From: Tuctoria greenei
Taxonomy: Eukaryota; Streptophyta; Magnoliopsida; Poales; Poaceae
Length of the DNA: 64,000 bases
Reading direction: 5' to 3'
Assembly (NCBI GenBank): GCA_036927565.1
Contig: JAYESD010000005.1
Span: 90,870,301 to 90,934,300 of the forward strand
Part shown: piece after piece, positions 33,238 through 44,121 of the stretch
Numbering within the stretch: the first letter of the stretch is position 1
How the letters are laid out: the number at the start of each line of letters is the position of its first letter
Notes under the pieces: generated by a model
Seen by the model: only the letters and a program-made list of their open reading frames with translations
Database searches by the model: none
Told to the model about the DNA's origin: nothing
Made by a program: the position numbers and the translations under genes

Positions 33238-36200
33238 ATGGTAGGAGTAGCAAATACAAACGAAGACGTGCATTCACCTCGCACACAGGGAATTATACAA
33301 CACTTCGAAAGCCAAGTGTGGCTATGCACAGAAGCGCTTGATGAGGATTTTCGTGTTACCAGTGACCGCCTTGGTCAATTGGAAAATATGCAGATTGACA
33401 CCAACACCAAAATCAGCACGTTGGAGATTTCCATTCAAACATTGAACACCTCTTTTGGAGCCATCCTGCAGCGCCTTGAGGAGAGGGATCGTGGACGCAC
33501 CGCGGATGGACAGGTGAGCAATGCTCCTAGTATTGTACGTGACAATGTAGATGACTATTCTGCAGATACGGAGATTGGGGAAGATGAGGAAGCTAGGCCA
33601 CGGCACCGGCTACAACGCAACCATCAAGGTATGGGTGGACATCGTCGGCGTGAGGTACGCAATCATGATGATACTTTTAACAAGATCAAATTTAAGATAC
33701 CTCATTTTGATGGTAAATATGACCCTGATGCATATATTACTTGGGAGATTTCTGTTGATCAAAAATTTGCATGTCATGAGTTTCCTAAAAACGCGAGAGT
33801 TAGAGCAGCCACTAGTGAGTTTGCTGATTTTGCTTCTGTTTGGTGGATAGAACATGGCAAGAAAAATCCTAATAACATACCACAAACTTGGGATGCTTTG
33901 AAACGGCTCATGCGGGCTAGATTTGTTCCTCCTTACTATGAATGTGATCTGTTAAATAAGTTACAGCAATTGAGACAGGGAGCTAAAAGTGTAGAAGAGT
34001 ATTTTCAGGAATTACAAATGGGTATGTTGCATTGTAATTTAGACAAGGATGAGGAACCAGCTATGGCTAGATTTTTGGGTGGTTTAAACTGTGAAATTCA
34101 GGACATACTTGCTTATAAAGATTACAATAATGCTACCCGTTTGTTTCATCTTGCTTGTAAAGCTGAAAGGGAAGTGCAGGGACGACGAGCCAGCTCTAGA
34201 ACTAATATTTCTACAGGAAAGACTAGCTCATGGCAACCACGCACGACTACTCCTTCGACTGGGCGTGCTTCCCCGCCATCTTCTTCACCAAGTCGGCCAG
34301 TACCTTCTTCCTCTGGCAACAAGCCACCTGCTTCTTCCACTAGCTCAGCAGTAAAGACCACCCAAAAGCTCATCGAGAGTGCTTCTTCCATAGCATCTAC
34401 CGGATGATCCAGAGACGTTCAATATCACAAGTGTAAGGGTTTTGGCCATGTGCAGCATGACTGCTCAAGCAAACATGTTCTAATTGTTAAAGATGACGGT
34501 GAGTACTCATCTACTAGTGATTTTGATGATGATACATGTGTTTTGCTTGCATCTGACTATGCAGGTAGCGATGAACATCAAGAAGAGCATATTGGTGCAG
34601 AAGATGCAGCGCGCTATGATAGTCTCATTGTGCAGCATGTGCTTAGTGCACAAATGGAGAAAGCGGAACAAAATCAATGGCACGCATTATTCCAAACAAA
34701 GTATGTCATCAAAGAGCGATCTTGCCGCATGATCATTGATGGAGGTAGCTGCAACAACTTGGCCAGCAGTGACATGGTGACCAAGCTGGCACTAAGCACC
34801 AAACCGCACCCACATCCCTATTAGATTCAATGGTTAAACAACAGCGGTAAGGCAAAGGTAACTAGACGTGTGCGAATCAATCTTACTATTGGATCATATA
34901 AGGATGTCGTTGAATGTGATGTTGTGCCTATGCAAGCTTGTAATATTCTGCTAGGAAGACCTTGGCAATTTGATAGAGATTCTATGCATCATGGTAGATC
35001 AAATCACTATGCTTTTCTTTACCACGATAAAAAAATTGTGTTGCATCCTATGTCTCCTGAAGCTATTGTGCAAGATGATGTTGCTAGAGCTAGGAAAACT
35101 GAATCTCAGGACCATGCTAACGTTGAGAACAATAACAATGCCAAATCTGTGTTTGATAAGAAAAATTAGATATCTCTGAAGGGAAAATGCTTGTTTGCTA
35201 TGAAATCTGATATTAATGAACCGATTGCTTCCACCTCTGTTGCCTATGCTTTGGTATGCAAAGATGCTTTGATTTCCCTTTACGATATGCAACATTCTTT
35301 GCCTCCTGCTGTTGCTAACATTTTGCAGCAATATTCTGATGTGTTTCCAAGTGAAATACCACCAGGACTACCACCACTTCAAGGGATTGAGCACTAGATT
35401 GACCTCATTCCCAGTGCTTCATTGCCCAACCGTGCACCATACAGGACAAATTCGGAAGAAACAAAGGAGATTCAGCGCCAAGTACAAGAACTACTCGACA
35501 AAGGATATGTACGTGAGTCTCTTAGTCCTTGTGCTGTTCCAGTTATTCTAGTACCTAAAAAGGATGGATCATGGCGTATGTGTGTGGATTGTAGAGCAAT
35601 CAACAATATCACCATTCGATATCGTCATCCTATTCCACGCTTAGTTGATATGCTTGATGAATTGAGTGGTGCTGTTGTGTTCTCAAAGGTTGATTTGCGT
35701 AGTGGTTATCACTAAATTCGTATGAATCTAGGAGATGAATGGAAAAGTGCTTTCAAAACTAAGTTCGGTTTATATGAGTAGTTAGTCATGCCTTTTGGGT
35801 TAACTAATGCACCTAGCACCTTCATGAGATTAATGAACGAGGTTTTGCATGCATTCATTTAAAAATTTGTTGTTGTGTATTTTGACGATATATTGATTTA
35901 TAGCAAATCCATGGATGAATATCTTGATCACTTACATGCTGTTTTTAATGCTTTACGTGAGGCACGATTATTTGGTAATCTTGAGAAGTGCACCTTTTGC
36001 ACAGATCGAGTCTCTTTCCTTGGCTATGTTGTTACTCTACAGGGAATTGAAGTTGATCAAGCCAAGGTAGAGGCTATTCAGGTGTGGCCTGTACCAAGGA
36101 CCATCACACAGGTGCGGAGCTTTCTAGGGCTGGCTGGGTTCTATTGTCGCTTTGTGAAGGATTTCAGCACCATTGCTGCTCCATTGAATGACCTTACGAA

Positions 36201-38222
36201 GAAGGGGGTGTCTTTTTCTTGGGGCACCACACAAGATAACGCCTTTACCATACTGAAAGATAAGTTGATGCTTGCACCTCTTCTCCAACTTCCTGATTTT
36301 TCTAAGACTTTTGAGCTTGAATGTGATACTAGTGGGATTGGATTGGGTGGTGTTTTGTTACAAGATGGAAAATCTGTTGCATATTTTAGTGAGAAAATGA
36401 GTGGGCCTGTTGTGAATTATTCTACCTATGATAAGGAATTATATGCTCTTGTACGAACTTTAGAAACATGGCATCATTATTTGTGGCCCAAAGAATTTGT
36501 TATCCATTCTGATCATGAATCACTAAAGTATATTAGGAGTCAAGGGAAACTGAACCGTAGGCATGCTAAGTGGATGTAATTTATTGAGTCTTTTCCTTAT
36601 GTCATTAAACACAAAAGGGAAAGGATAATGTTATTGCTGATGCTTTATCTAGATGTTATACTCTTCTATCTCAACTTGACTTTAAATTTTTTGGATTAGA
36701 AACAATTAAAGATCAATATGAACATGATGCTGATTTCAAAGATGTATTGTTGAAATGTAAAGATGGAAAAACATTGAATACATTTGTCCTCAATGATGGC
36801 TATGTGTTTCGAGCTAGCAAGTTATGCATTTCAGCTAGCTCCGTTCATTTGTTGTTGTTACAGAAAGCGCATGGAGGCGGGTTGATGGGGCATTTTGGAG
36901 TGAAAAAGACGGAGGACATACTTGCTGGTCATTTCTTTTGGCCAAGGATGAGGCAAGACGTGGAGAGCTTTGTTGCTCGCTGCACGACATGTCAAAAAGC
37001 TAAGTCACGACTTAATCCACATGGTTTGTACATGCCTCTTCCTGTTCCTAGTATGCCTTGGGAGGATATTTCTATGGACTTTGTTTTAGGACTGCCTAGA
37101 ACAAAGAAGGGGAGGGATAGCATCTTTGTTGTCGTGGATAGATTTTCTAAAATGGCACACTTCATACCTTGTCGTAAAAGTGATGATGCTACACATGTTG
37201 CTGATTTGTTTTTCTGAGATATTGTTAGGTTGCATGGCATGCCAAACACAATAGTTTCAGATCGTGATGCTAAGTTTCTTAGCCATTTTTGGAGAACGTT
37301 ATGGGCAAAATTGGGGACTAAGCTTTTATTTTCAACTACTTGTCATCCCCAAACTGATGGTCAAACTGAGGTTGTGAATAGAAGTTTATCTACCATGCTT
37401 AGGGCTGTTTTGAAAAAGAATATAAAAATGTGGGAAGAGTGTTTGCCTCATGTTGAGTTTGCTTATAATCGTTCCCTACATTCTAGTACTAAGAAATTCC
37501 CTTTTGAGATTGTTTATGGATTTGTACCCCGTGCTCCTATTGATTTATTACCTCTTCCTTCAATGGAACGATTGAATTTTGATGCTAAACATCGTGCTGA
37601 ATTGATCTTGAAATTGCATGAAACCACTAAGAAGAATATAGAGTGCATGAATGCCAAGTATAAACTTGCTGGTAGTAGGGGAAAGAAATCTATCACTTTT
37701 GAATCTGGTGATTTAGTTTGGTTACATTCGCAAAACGATAGGTTTCCTGATTTGAGAAAGTCTAAATTGTCACCTCGAGATGATGGTCCATTCAAAGTGT
37801 TAGAAAGGATTAATGATAATGCATATAAACTCAAGTTGCCTGCAGATTTTGAGGTTAGTCCCACATTTAACATTGCAGATTTGAAGCCATATTTGGGAGA
37901 AGAAGATGAGCTTGAGTCGCGGACGACTCAAATGCAAGAAGGGGAGGATGATGAGGACATCAACACCCTCGATACATCCACACCAACTCAGCTACCGGTT
38001 TCTGGTCCGATCACTCGCGCTCGTGCACGTCAACTAAACTATGAGGTGAACTCATTCTTGGCCTTATGTCCATCTTATCTAGATTATGGAACTACGTGCT
38101 TTCTTGTTTTGCTTAGGAACAATGGAGAGGAGCCAATGGGAAGGGAAATTCGCACGGACGGGATTTGGACAGCAGAACAGCACCAACTTGTGATGGCCAC
38201 CACTACTTCATACGGACTCTGA
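33238..38222 (+). pseudogene. gag-pol polyprotein of CRM-like C (heavily broken)
   Basis: Start ATG 33238. Gag is open to TGA 34405. The zinc knuckle at about 34423-34464 reads YHKCKGFGHVQHDC, with the first Cys lost. Protease IIDGGSCNNLAS, RT pieces (PKKDGSWRMCVDCRAINN, YFDDILIYS), RNase H, integrase (SMDFVLGLPR, VSDRDAKF, DGQTEVVNRS) and GPFKVLE are all recognisable. Stops are at 34405, 34822, 35167, 35395, 35713, 35779, 35860, 36577 and 37215, with a one-base deletion near 36615. The tail runs into the 3' LTR and, after an extra A near 38150, ends at 38222. Order and length match copies A and B. Confidence 0.9.
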
Positions 38223-38816
38223 TCTGGGCGTTCAAGTACTTCCTAGAAATATTATCAAGTCTAGTTTCAAACGGATCTAGCCTCATGTCCATATCTATTC
38301 GAAGTCAGCCACAATCGTTATTTTAATACCAAGACCTTTTCTGTCCATGGTGCTGCATCACTAAAATTGGGCCCATGGCCCATGTATCGTTTGGAGTCCA
38401 TTAGGGACTCGTGATTAGGGTTTCTCACGACCCTAGGGAGGTAATAAATAGTAGCCGCCGCCCTCATTAGCTGGTGGGTTTTGTTTATTTGTAAGTTAGC
38501 TTCTGTTGCTTCCTTGTACACGCGCGTGTCGACTAGATCGCCCGTCTACTTGTATCCAGAACCCCACTTCAGATTGATTTAACTGGTAAGTGCTTGTTCT
38601 TCTTGTTCTTACGTGTTCTTCGATTGTTTGCAGGAACAAAGGTCCTCGTGGTCAGGTTGATTGTGCGCCAGCAAGATCAATACAACTTCGGAGTCGGTGT
38701 ATCGATTGCTAAGGCGCATCGTCTTGGAGATGGTGTAGTCGGATCGCCAATGCATTCTCCTCCACAAATCGAATCCTCCTATTCTCATCGAAAGGTCGGA
38801 AACCAAGATCCTATCA
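37949..38816 (+). mobile_element. 3' LTR of CRM-like C
   Basis: TGATGAGGAC...CCTATCA, 868 bp, preceded by the polypurine tract AAGAAGGGGAGGA (37936-37948) and followed by GGTCC. Confidence 0.9.
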
Positions 38817-38821
38817 GGTCC

Positions 38822-40948
38822 CACCCCCGAGAACGGGCTCAAGGGGGCAAGTTTGGACATAGGGATCTACAGCTTGTCAAAGGCTGCACGGCTGATGAGG
38901 TTGAGGCTGGCCCCACCATCTATCAAGACGTGGTAGAGCTTGACATTGGCAATGGTGGGAGCGACAAGGGGGGGCAGGATGCCAGCTCCTGTCATATTCT
39001 TGGGCCACTCAAAGGCGCTGAAGCTAAGCAGCGTCTCCTTCCACTTGTGGTGCAACATCGTAGTGGGGTAGGAGCTACCGAGGCCACCACTCGACAAAGA
39101 TTCTTGACCGCACTTCGGGATGCGAGATCCCAAGACCCCCGTAGATGACGTGGAATGTCTTGGGACACTCGTGGTCACTGCTGGAGTCGGAGTTGGAGTC
39201 TTGGTGGACCACCTTGATGGCCCATTCAGGCTTCTGGTACTCCATCTCCACGTCTTCGTTGACCTGCGGGTCGGCCTTTTGCTTGCCCTCCTGTTGGCGG
39301 AAGGGTGCGCCTTCAGGGCGCTGTTGTGCTCGCTCTTGGTATCGCTCGGCGAGCTTCTTGGTATCACTCGCTAGTATTATGCACCAGGCATTGCTCGCTG
39401 CTGTCGTCACCAGCTGGTGACTATCACGGGTGCTTGTCGGGACGTGGTGGTCTGCCACCTCTGGCCGCCGCTGCTTCAGCGAAAGGCGCTCCCTGCAGCG
39501 ACTTGTTTTGGCGCCACCCTTGTTCTTGTTTTTCTTTTTGTCGCTACCCTAGGTAGCGGACCCTTCACCAGTCTGGCCGGTATTAACCTCCTCGAAGGGG
39601 GGACTGTGAGTGCTAGTCACAGTCTTTTATCGCTCTGGTGCACCAATCAGCAATGGAAAAGAGTTCAGAGGCGTCTTGCACGTTGTGCGTGGCTAACTTC
39701 TCTATCATCTTCTTATCTCGTACACCCTGTTGGAACGCTACTATAACCATTTGGGATGCTGGGGATGGAGTTGCGTACCTGGGAGAACCGCTAGATGAAT
39801 GATCGCAACATCTCCATCGGTTGCTGACTCACAACTCAGAGGTCAAGCTCGGTGACGGGACACATGTAGGAGTTCTTGATGTTCACCATGAACTGTCGGG
39901 AGAGCTCTTCCCGAGAGGTTATGGATCCCTCAGGTAGGTTCATGAGCCATGACTGAGCCGAGTCAGTCAGGACAATGGGGAAGTAGTTCACTAGGATGAG
40001 CTCATCCACTCCTGTAGCAAGGAGTGTAGTGGTGTAGATCTGCTGGAACTCGGCGGGGTTGATACTTCTGTCAAACTTCTCCAGTGGGTGTGGCTAGAAC
40101 TTGCGCAGCCACATCATCATGCAGAGGTGCAGAGTCAGGGCCATGCATCCTCCGATGGCCTTCGTCGGAGAAGGGTACGGTGCAGCATACCCTAGTGATG
40201 TCTGATGCACACCGTACAGCGAAGCGGTGCTGCGACCTGTGCGACCTACGACTGCTTCAGAGCTTGTTGCACTGCGTACTGCTGTGGAGCGTGCTACTGC
40301 GACACTTGCTGCTGCAGAACATGCTACGCAGTGTACTGCTGGGGAGTGGTCAACCCAGTGTAATCTTGATGTGGAGGTGGCGGAGGGTTTACTTGTGGTG
40401 CACCTTGGACAAAGGATGCCTGATACTCAGGCTCTTGAGCGCTATACTCAGCCTCAAGGTTGCGTCGTCTCTCCCGCTGCCGCTAGATGGTGGTGCAAGT
40501 GTTCTCATTTGCCTGACGGTGGTCGAGCTTAGCTCTAAGGTCGACCGTCGGAATCCTAGAGGAGCTGGAGTCGGTGAAGTAGCGGTTGATGGTCGGCGTG
40601 CGCGACAGCGACACGTGACGTCTCGCTTGATGGGGGAGTTGATGGATGCAGCGATGACATGATCGATGTCGTGGACCCACTATTGAGCCGCTCCCTGGGA
40701 AGTGTTCAAGGAAGGTGGGTTGTGGAAAAGGGCTCTGGCTACTACGAGAGCACTATCCGGACTTGCAGCCGACGGCTCTAGGGGTGCCGACTGGGTCAGG
40801 ATGTGCTGGGATGCGCCGCCCTGGCCAGCTGCATCTATGTGGGGCACGACGGACCAGACCGCGCCCTGGAGTGGGATCTTGTCATGGCACCACCCTCGGT
40901 GTGACGATAGCCACGGGAACCGCCATCCAAAGTCTTGATGTTCACCAT
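38822..40948 (-). pseudogene. Tat-like element 1: gag and N-terminal half of protease
   Basis: Minus strand. The likely start is ATG 40948 (MVNIKTLDGG), just inside the primer site. The gag core at 39990-39750 reads SWLMNLPEGSITSREELSRQF and MLRSFI-x-RFSQVRN, typical of the retrotransposon gag domain of Tat elements. The C-terminal gag part is at 39460-39080, with a basic, Gln-rich and Ser/Asp-rich stretch and TFHVIYGG. Then comes protease LYHVLIDGGASLNLIS (about 38930-38880), with an aspartate-glycine-glycine core. The protein is broken by several stops and frame changes, and its protease is cut by CRM-like C at 38821. It continues at 31338 downward. Confidence 0.65.
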
Positions 40949-40984
40949 TGTGGTGAAAGCGCAACCACTTTTTGAGGAAAAAAA

Positions 40985-41005
40985 ACCCCTACTTGGCATG
41001 CCAAA
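40985..41005 (-). other. Primer binding site of Tat-like element 1
   Basis: On the minus strand the LTR end ...CTTCAACA is followed directly by TTTGGCATGCCAAGTAGGGG. The intact form in Tat-like element 2 is TTTGGCGCGCCAGGTAGGGG (47227-47246). Two or three C-to-T/G-to-A type changes separate them. Confidence 0.65.
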
Positions 41006-41965
41006 TGTTGAAGTGTTCTTGCAACACTTCCCCTGGACCTGCTCTAGGAGCAGCCCGTGGAGGTTCATGATCAGCGGGGCTTAGTCCTCAGGTGAGGCTG
41101 CGCGTATGAGATTGGTGAGATGGTGGTTTTACGTGGTTCAGGCCGCTGGAGCGTAACATGCTACTCCACGGTGAGATGTATGTGTGTGAGCGTCTAAGTT
41201 GCATATGAAAAGTCTCCACTGTAATGATGGCTATCCTGTCCTTTTATAGTAAGGTCGGGTACCTTACAAGTGGGGCCCGAGGCCCAATAGGCAGCCTCGG
41301 GGTGATCTTATCCTAAAAATATAAAGCTTCTCCTCTACACTGTCTGTGACCGCGATTTGAAGACTCGCCATCTTGCTTCCTCAGGTGTTAGGGGCCCATG
41401 CGTATCGTTGATGTTGGCAGGGAATGTCATGTCCAACTGTTTTGTCGCTGTAAGCTACCCACTTGGCAGAGTGCAGTAGGCCTTTGGCGTCTTCACTGCG
41501 ATGCGATTGGGCGCAGCGATACCTGACATGAGGCATGCACCTCGTCATGCGCCTGGGGAAGGCACATGTCTTTAATGCCCGAATTGGACAAGGTGCACCG
41601 TCCATTTATTCCCGCAACCTATCGGTCAGGAGAAGTTGCAAGACGCATAGCAGCACCGAAGCCAACCCCTTTGGGGGAGGCTGGGTTCTGCACTTTGGGC
41701 CACGTGGCAGCCCCAGAGCCCGTCTCTGAGGAGAGCCGGGAGTCCGGGACTGTTGGGCACGTGGTAGTTCCAGAGACCGCCTTGCCAGGAGAGCCGAGTG
41801 TCGTCTTGAGGTCCACGTGGTTGTATCGGAGCCTGCCCATGAGGACGAATGGGGTCCGGGCCTGCTCGACACGTGGCGCCATCGAACCCTGCTTTAGCGG
41901 GGAGGCAGGATACTTAGGCGATTTTATCTTGTGTGTGGTGGTACCCAATATCCTTGGTACCGACA
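41006..41965 (-). mobile_element. 5' LTR of Tat-like element 1
   Basis: 960 bp. In minus orientation it begins TGTCGGTACCAAGGATATTG and ends CTTCAACA. The start matches the LTR of Tat-like element 2 (TGTCGGTACCCTAGATACC). A TATA-like box CTATAAAA lies at 41242-41249. GC-rich repeats of GCCACGTG-type sequence occur at 41690-41880. Its outer edge abuts the leader of Athila-like element 3, so it inserted there. The partner 3' LTR is not in the window. Confidence 0.75.
41242..41249 (-). promoter_or_regulatory. TATA-like box in Tat-like 1 LTR
   Basis: The minus strand reads ACTATAAAAGGACAGG. It is similar to the CATATAAAAGGG boxes of the Tat-like 2 LTR and sits about 240 bp from the LTR end. Confidence 0.5.
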
Positions 41966-43122
41966 GTAAGAAATCAAGAAAAGGTAATAGATACGAGGGT
42001 GAACAAGGTTCGACGATCAACAACAACTGTTTCTCAGCAACAGCGCCAGAAATGCTTGTTGACAGCTAGTACATCACAGATAAAATCTGCAAGTGCACTG
42101 AGAAACTGTTATGGCAATTATCCTTAAAGTTTTCCCAATGGTATCAAGTCGAAGGAACATGTGTGAGATCTCCTAGCTTGTTCTCCCAAGGACACATAGT
42201 TTGTTTGGTAGGTAAGGATTTGAGAGGAATTCAATAGTTTGATTCTAAGCCACAACAGCCTACGATAGATTCTTACTTCGGGCACGGGTCTACCATTGGT
42301 AAAACCAAGACAATTCCTGCTAAGAGCCTACGGCGTAACCGAACGTGGAGGATTACTACAGATAGGACTGTCACCATCTACTGCCTACCTCTTCAATCCG
42401 AGGGTCTACGAGATATCCACTGAGGAATTCTAATCTAAGCACCACGCTTAAGTTCTAATTCACAACTCTAATCGTGTCGACTGCAATTCTATGACTAGAG
42501 CCTCTAATAAATTAAAGCAGTGAACCTACAAGCAGCTACGAAGCAAACTACTATGAAATAGAAATCAATTTTGTATTGAATTCGTGAAATTTTCTTACTC
42601 GATTTCGAAAAAACTATCATAGAGGTATAAGTGTGGAAGAAAGAAGTAGATGTGGTTCCATCCATCTTTTGCACGTGAATCAGTCTCACCGACTTTGGGG
42701 CACCCCAGGAAGTCGACATGTGTGGCTTATCGGGTTTGGCACTAGGAAGAAGTCCATCGAATCCCTTGTTTGGCCGACCTGGTCCTGGCGCCCCTCGGGG
42801 TGTGCTTCCTCCAAATCACTATCTGGTGCACCCTGACCTCATCCCCTCATGAATCGACATTGGATCCCCTCGAATACACCTGGGAATTGGTCCATGGATC
42901 CATGTGATGCCATATGTCATTGCCTGATTGATCGAATGGTAACTTTTAGGATTGCTACCTGCATTCTTGGGTATTTTGGGGCTTAATTCACCTGCATGCA
43001 AATAGACATTAAGACTTATGGAATTGGTTAGTATTAACCCCTACCATTATGTTGTATTCTTAACTTCATAATTTTTATGTGGTGAAATGACAGTCAAATT
43101 TAGCATTTAAGGATCGTCAACA
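41966..43122 (-). mobile_element. Athila-like element 3: leader and 5' LTR
   Basis: Minus orientation. The LTR 42057-43122 (1066 bp) starts TGTTGACGATCC and ends TCAACA. Next is AGCATTTC, and the primer site TGGCGCTGTTGC is at 42048-42037. About 70 bases of leader follow, then the Tat-like LTR insertion at 41965. The LTR differs greatly from the two others but keeps the core block at 42274-42422. No coding part of this element survives in the window. Confidence 0.7.
42037..42048 (-). other. Primer binding site, tRNA-Asp type (Athila-like 3)
   Basis: TGGCGCTGTTGC on the minus strand, one change from TGGCGCCGTTGC, with the same AGCATTTC spacer between LTR and site as in Athila-like 1. Confidence 0.7.
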
Positions 43123-43464
43123 TTCTCCACATATCCTGATGCACATATCCAAAAAACATTCCAGGACCAAGTATTTCATGGTGGTTTCCGATGATGGACT
43201 GCCATATTTTTGTGGGTCCCATTTACAGCCCGATGAAATAGGTGACATATTTTCGTGAGCCCTGCAAAGGCCCACGAATATAAATCATTTTCGAAAGCCA
43301 ATAGTTGCCCAATGAAAAATATATTTACATGAGTGCTTCCATAGGCATATGAAAATACAAGATTATTTTTGTGAGCCACGACTGGCTAATGGAAATAAAT
43401 ACATTTTCGTGGGGGCTCACGAAAATAATATTGGCCTACGAAGATAAATCATTTTCCTGTAGTG
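43123..43464 (-). mobile_element. Terminal part of a probable CACTA DNA transposon
   Basis: On the minus strand the piece starts CACTACAGGAAAATGATTTA at 43464, like the CACTA terminal inverted repeat. Internal to it is a cluster of short direct and inverted repeats (CGTGAGCCCCCACGAAAATG, CATTTTCGTGGG, TATTTTCGTGAGCCC), typical of the subterminal repeats bound by CACTA transposases. The other end and any transposase gene are missing, because Athila-like element 3 starts at 43122. The bases after the terminus, CTA, would be the 3-bp duplication. Confidence 0.6.
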
Positions 43465-43859
43465 CTATCTCTTTCTTTTAATTCACGTGCCCAATCCCCT
43501 AAAATTCTCGAGGCATCATGCGTAATCCATCGGGATGGTTGCGCGTGGAGGGTGAGAGGCTTACATGTTGGTGTGTGGATAGGAATGAGAGAGGAGCCAC
43601 AGGTAGAGCAGGGGTGACAGGCAAGCGGATGACCTAGAATGAGCATAATTTATATTTGCCTCGGAAACCCTAGTTGTGAAATCAGGATTCGACCAAAAGA
43701 ACAACAAATTGAGCCTTAAAATCACACATATATCAATCTTAAGTGGGAGACGTCGGTCACTAAAAAAATCATCAATTATGGATCATTGAAATTAGTATGA
43801 GCCGCTATTAAAAATAAAAAATACTAGTGACGGATCGCTGGCATCAACAACACCTACCA
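43465..43859. other. Unassigned sequence, no gene seen
   Basis: Non-coding in all frames. Around 43750-43840 is an AT-rich stretch with GTCACTAAAAAAATC and TACTAGTGACGG, possibly part of another small DNA transposon; I could not define ends. Confidence 0.4.
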
Positions 43860-43868
43860 CTATAAATA

Positions 43869-44112
43869 GGCAACATCTAGAATGCAATCTTCCTTATGGT
43901 GCAATCCTGTAATCAGGCCCTACCAGACATTAGATGTGCATCCAACAGTTGTTGCACATTTGCTCTTAACTCTCACCTTTTGCACTTAACCGCCGACAAC
44001 CGATGGAGGGAGTTAAGTGCAAAAATGCAACAATTGTTGGGTGCACATCTAATGGTTGGGAGGGCGTAATTACAGGATTGCGCCACAAGAGAGATTGTAT
44101 CTAGATGTTGCC
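43869..44112. mobile_element. Foldback MITE, possibly Mutator-like
   Basis: Two arms of about 105-110 bp are imperfect reverse complements: 43869 begins GGCAACATCTAGA and 44112 ends TCTAGATGTTGCC. Arm interiors share GGTGCAATCCTGTAAT and ATTAGATGTGCA against their complements. A loop of about 30 bp lies between them. Flanks CTATAAATA (43860-43868) and CAATAAATA (44113-44121) form a 9-bp target duplication with one mismatch, the length expected for Mutator-type transposition. There is no ORF. Confidence 0.75.
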
Positions 44113-44121
44113 CAATAAATA

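Larger units (their letters stand above)
31339..38816 (+). mobile_element. CRM-like chromovirus copy C, full insertion
   Basis: A 7.5 kb element with both LTRs (31339-32205 and 37949-38816), primer site, leader repeats, gag-pol remnant and polypurine tract. It inserted into the protease of a minus-strand Tat-like element, whose two halves flank it. It carries the most damage of the three copies: nine in-frame stops and at least one frameshift. Confidence 0.9.

Noticed and set aside
39075..40662. Several plus-strand frames over the Tat-like gag
   Set aside because: The minus strand carries recognisable gag and protease (LPEGSITSREELSRQF, LIDGGASLNLIS) next to a minus-strand LTR and primer site; plus frames have no such match.
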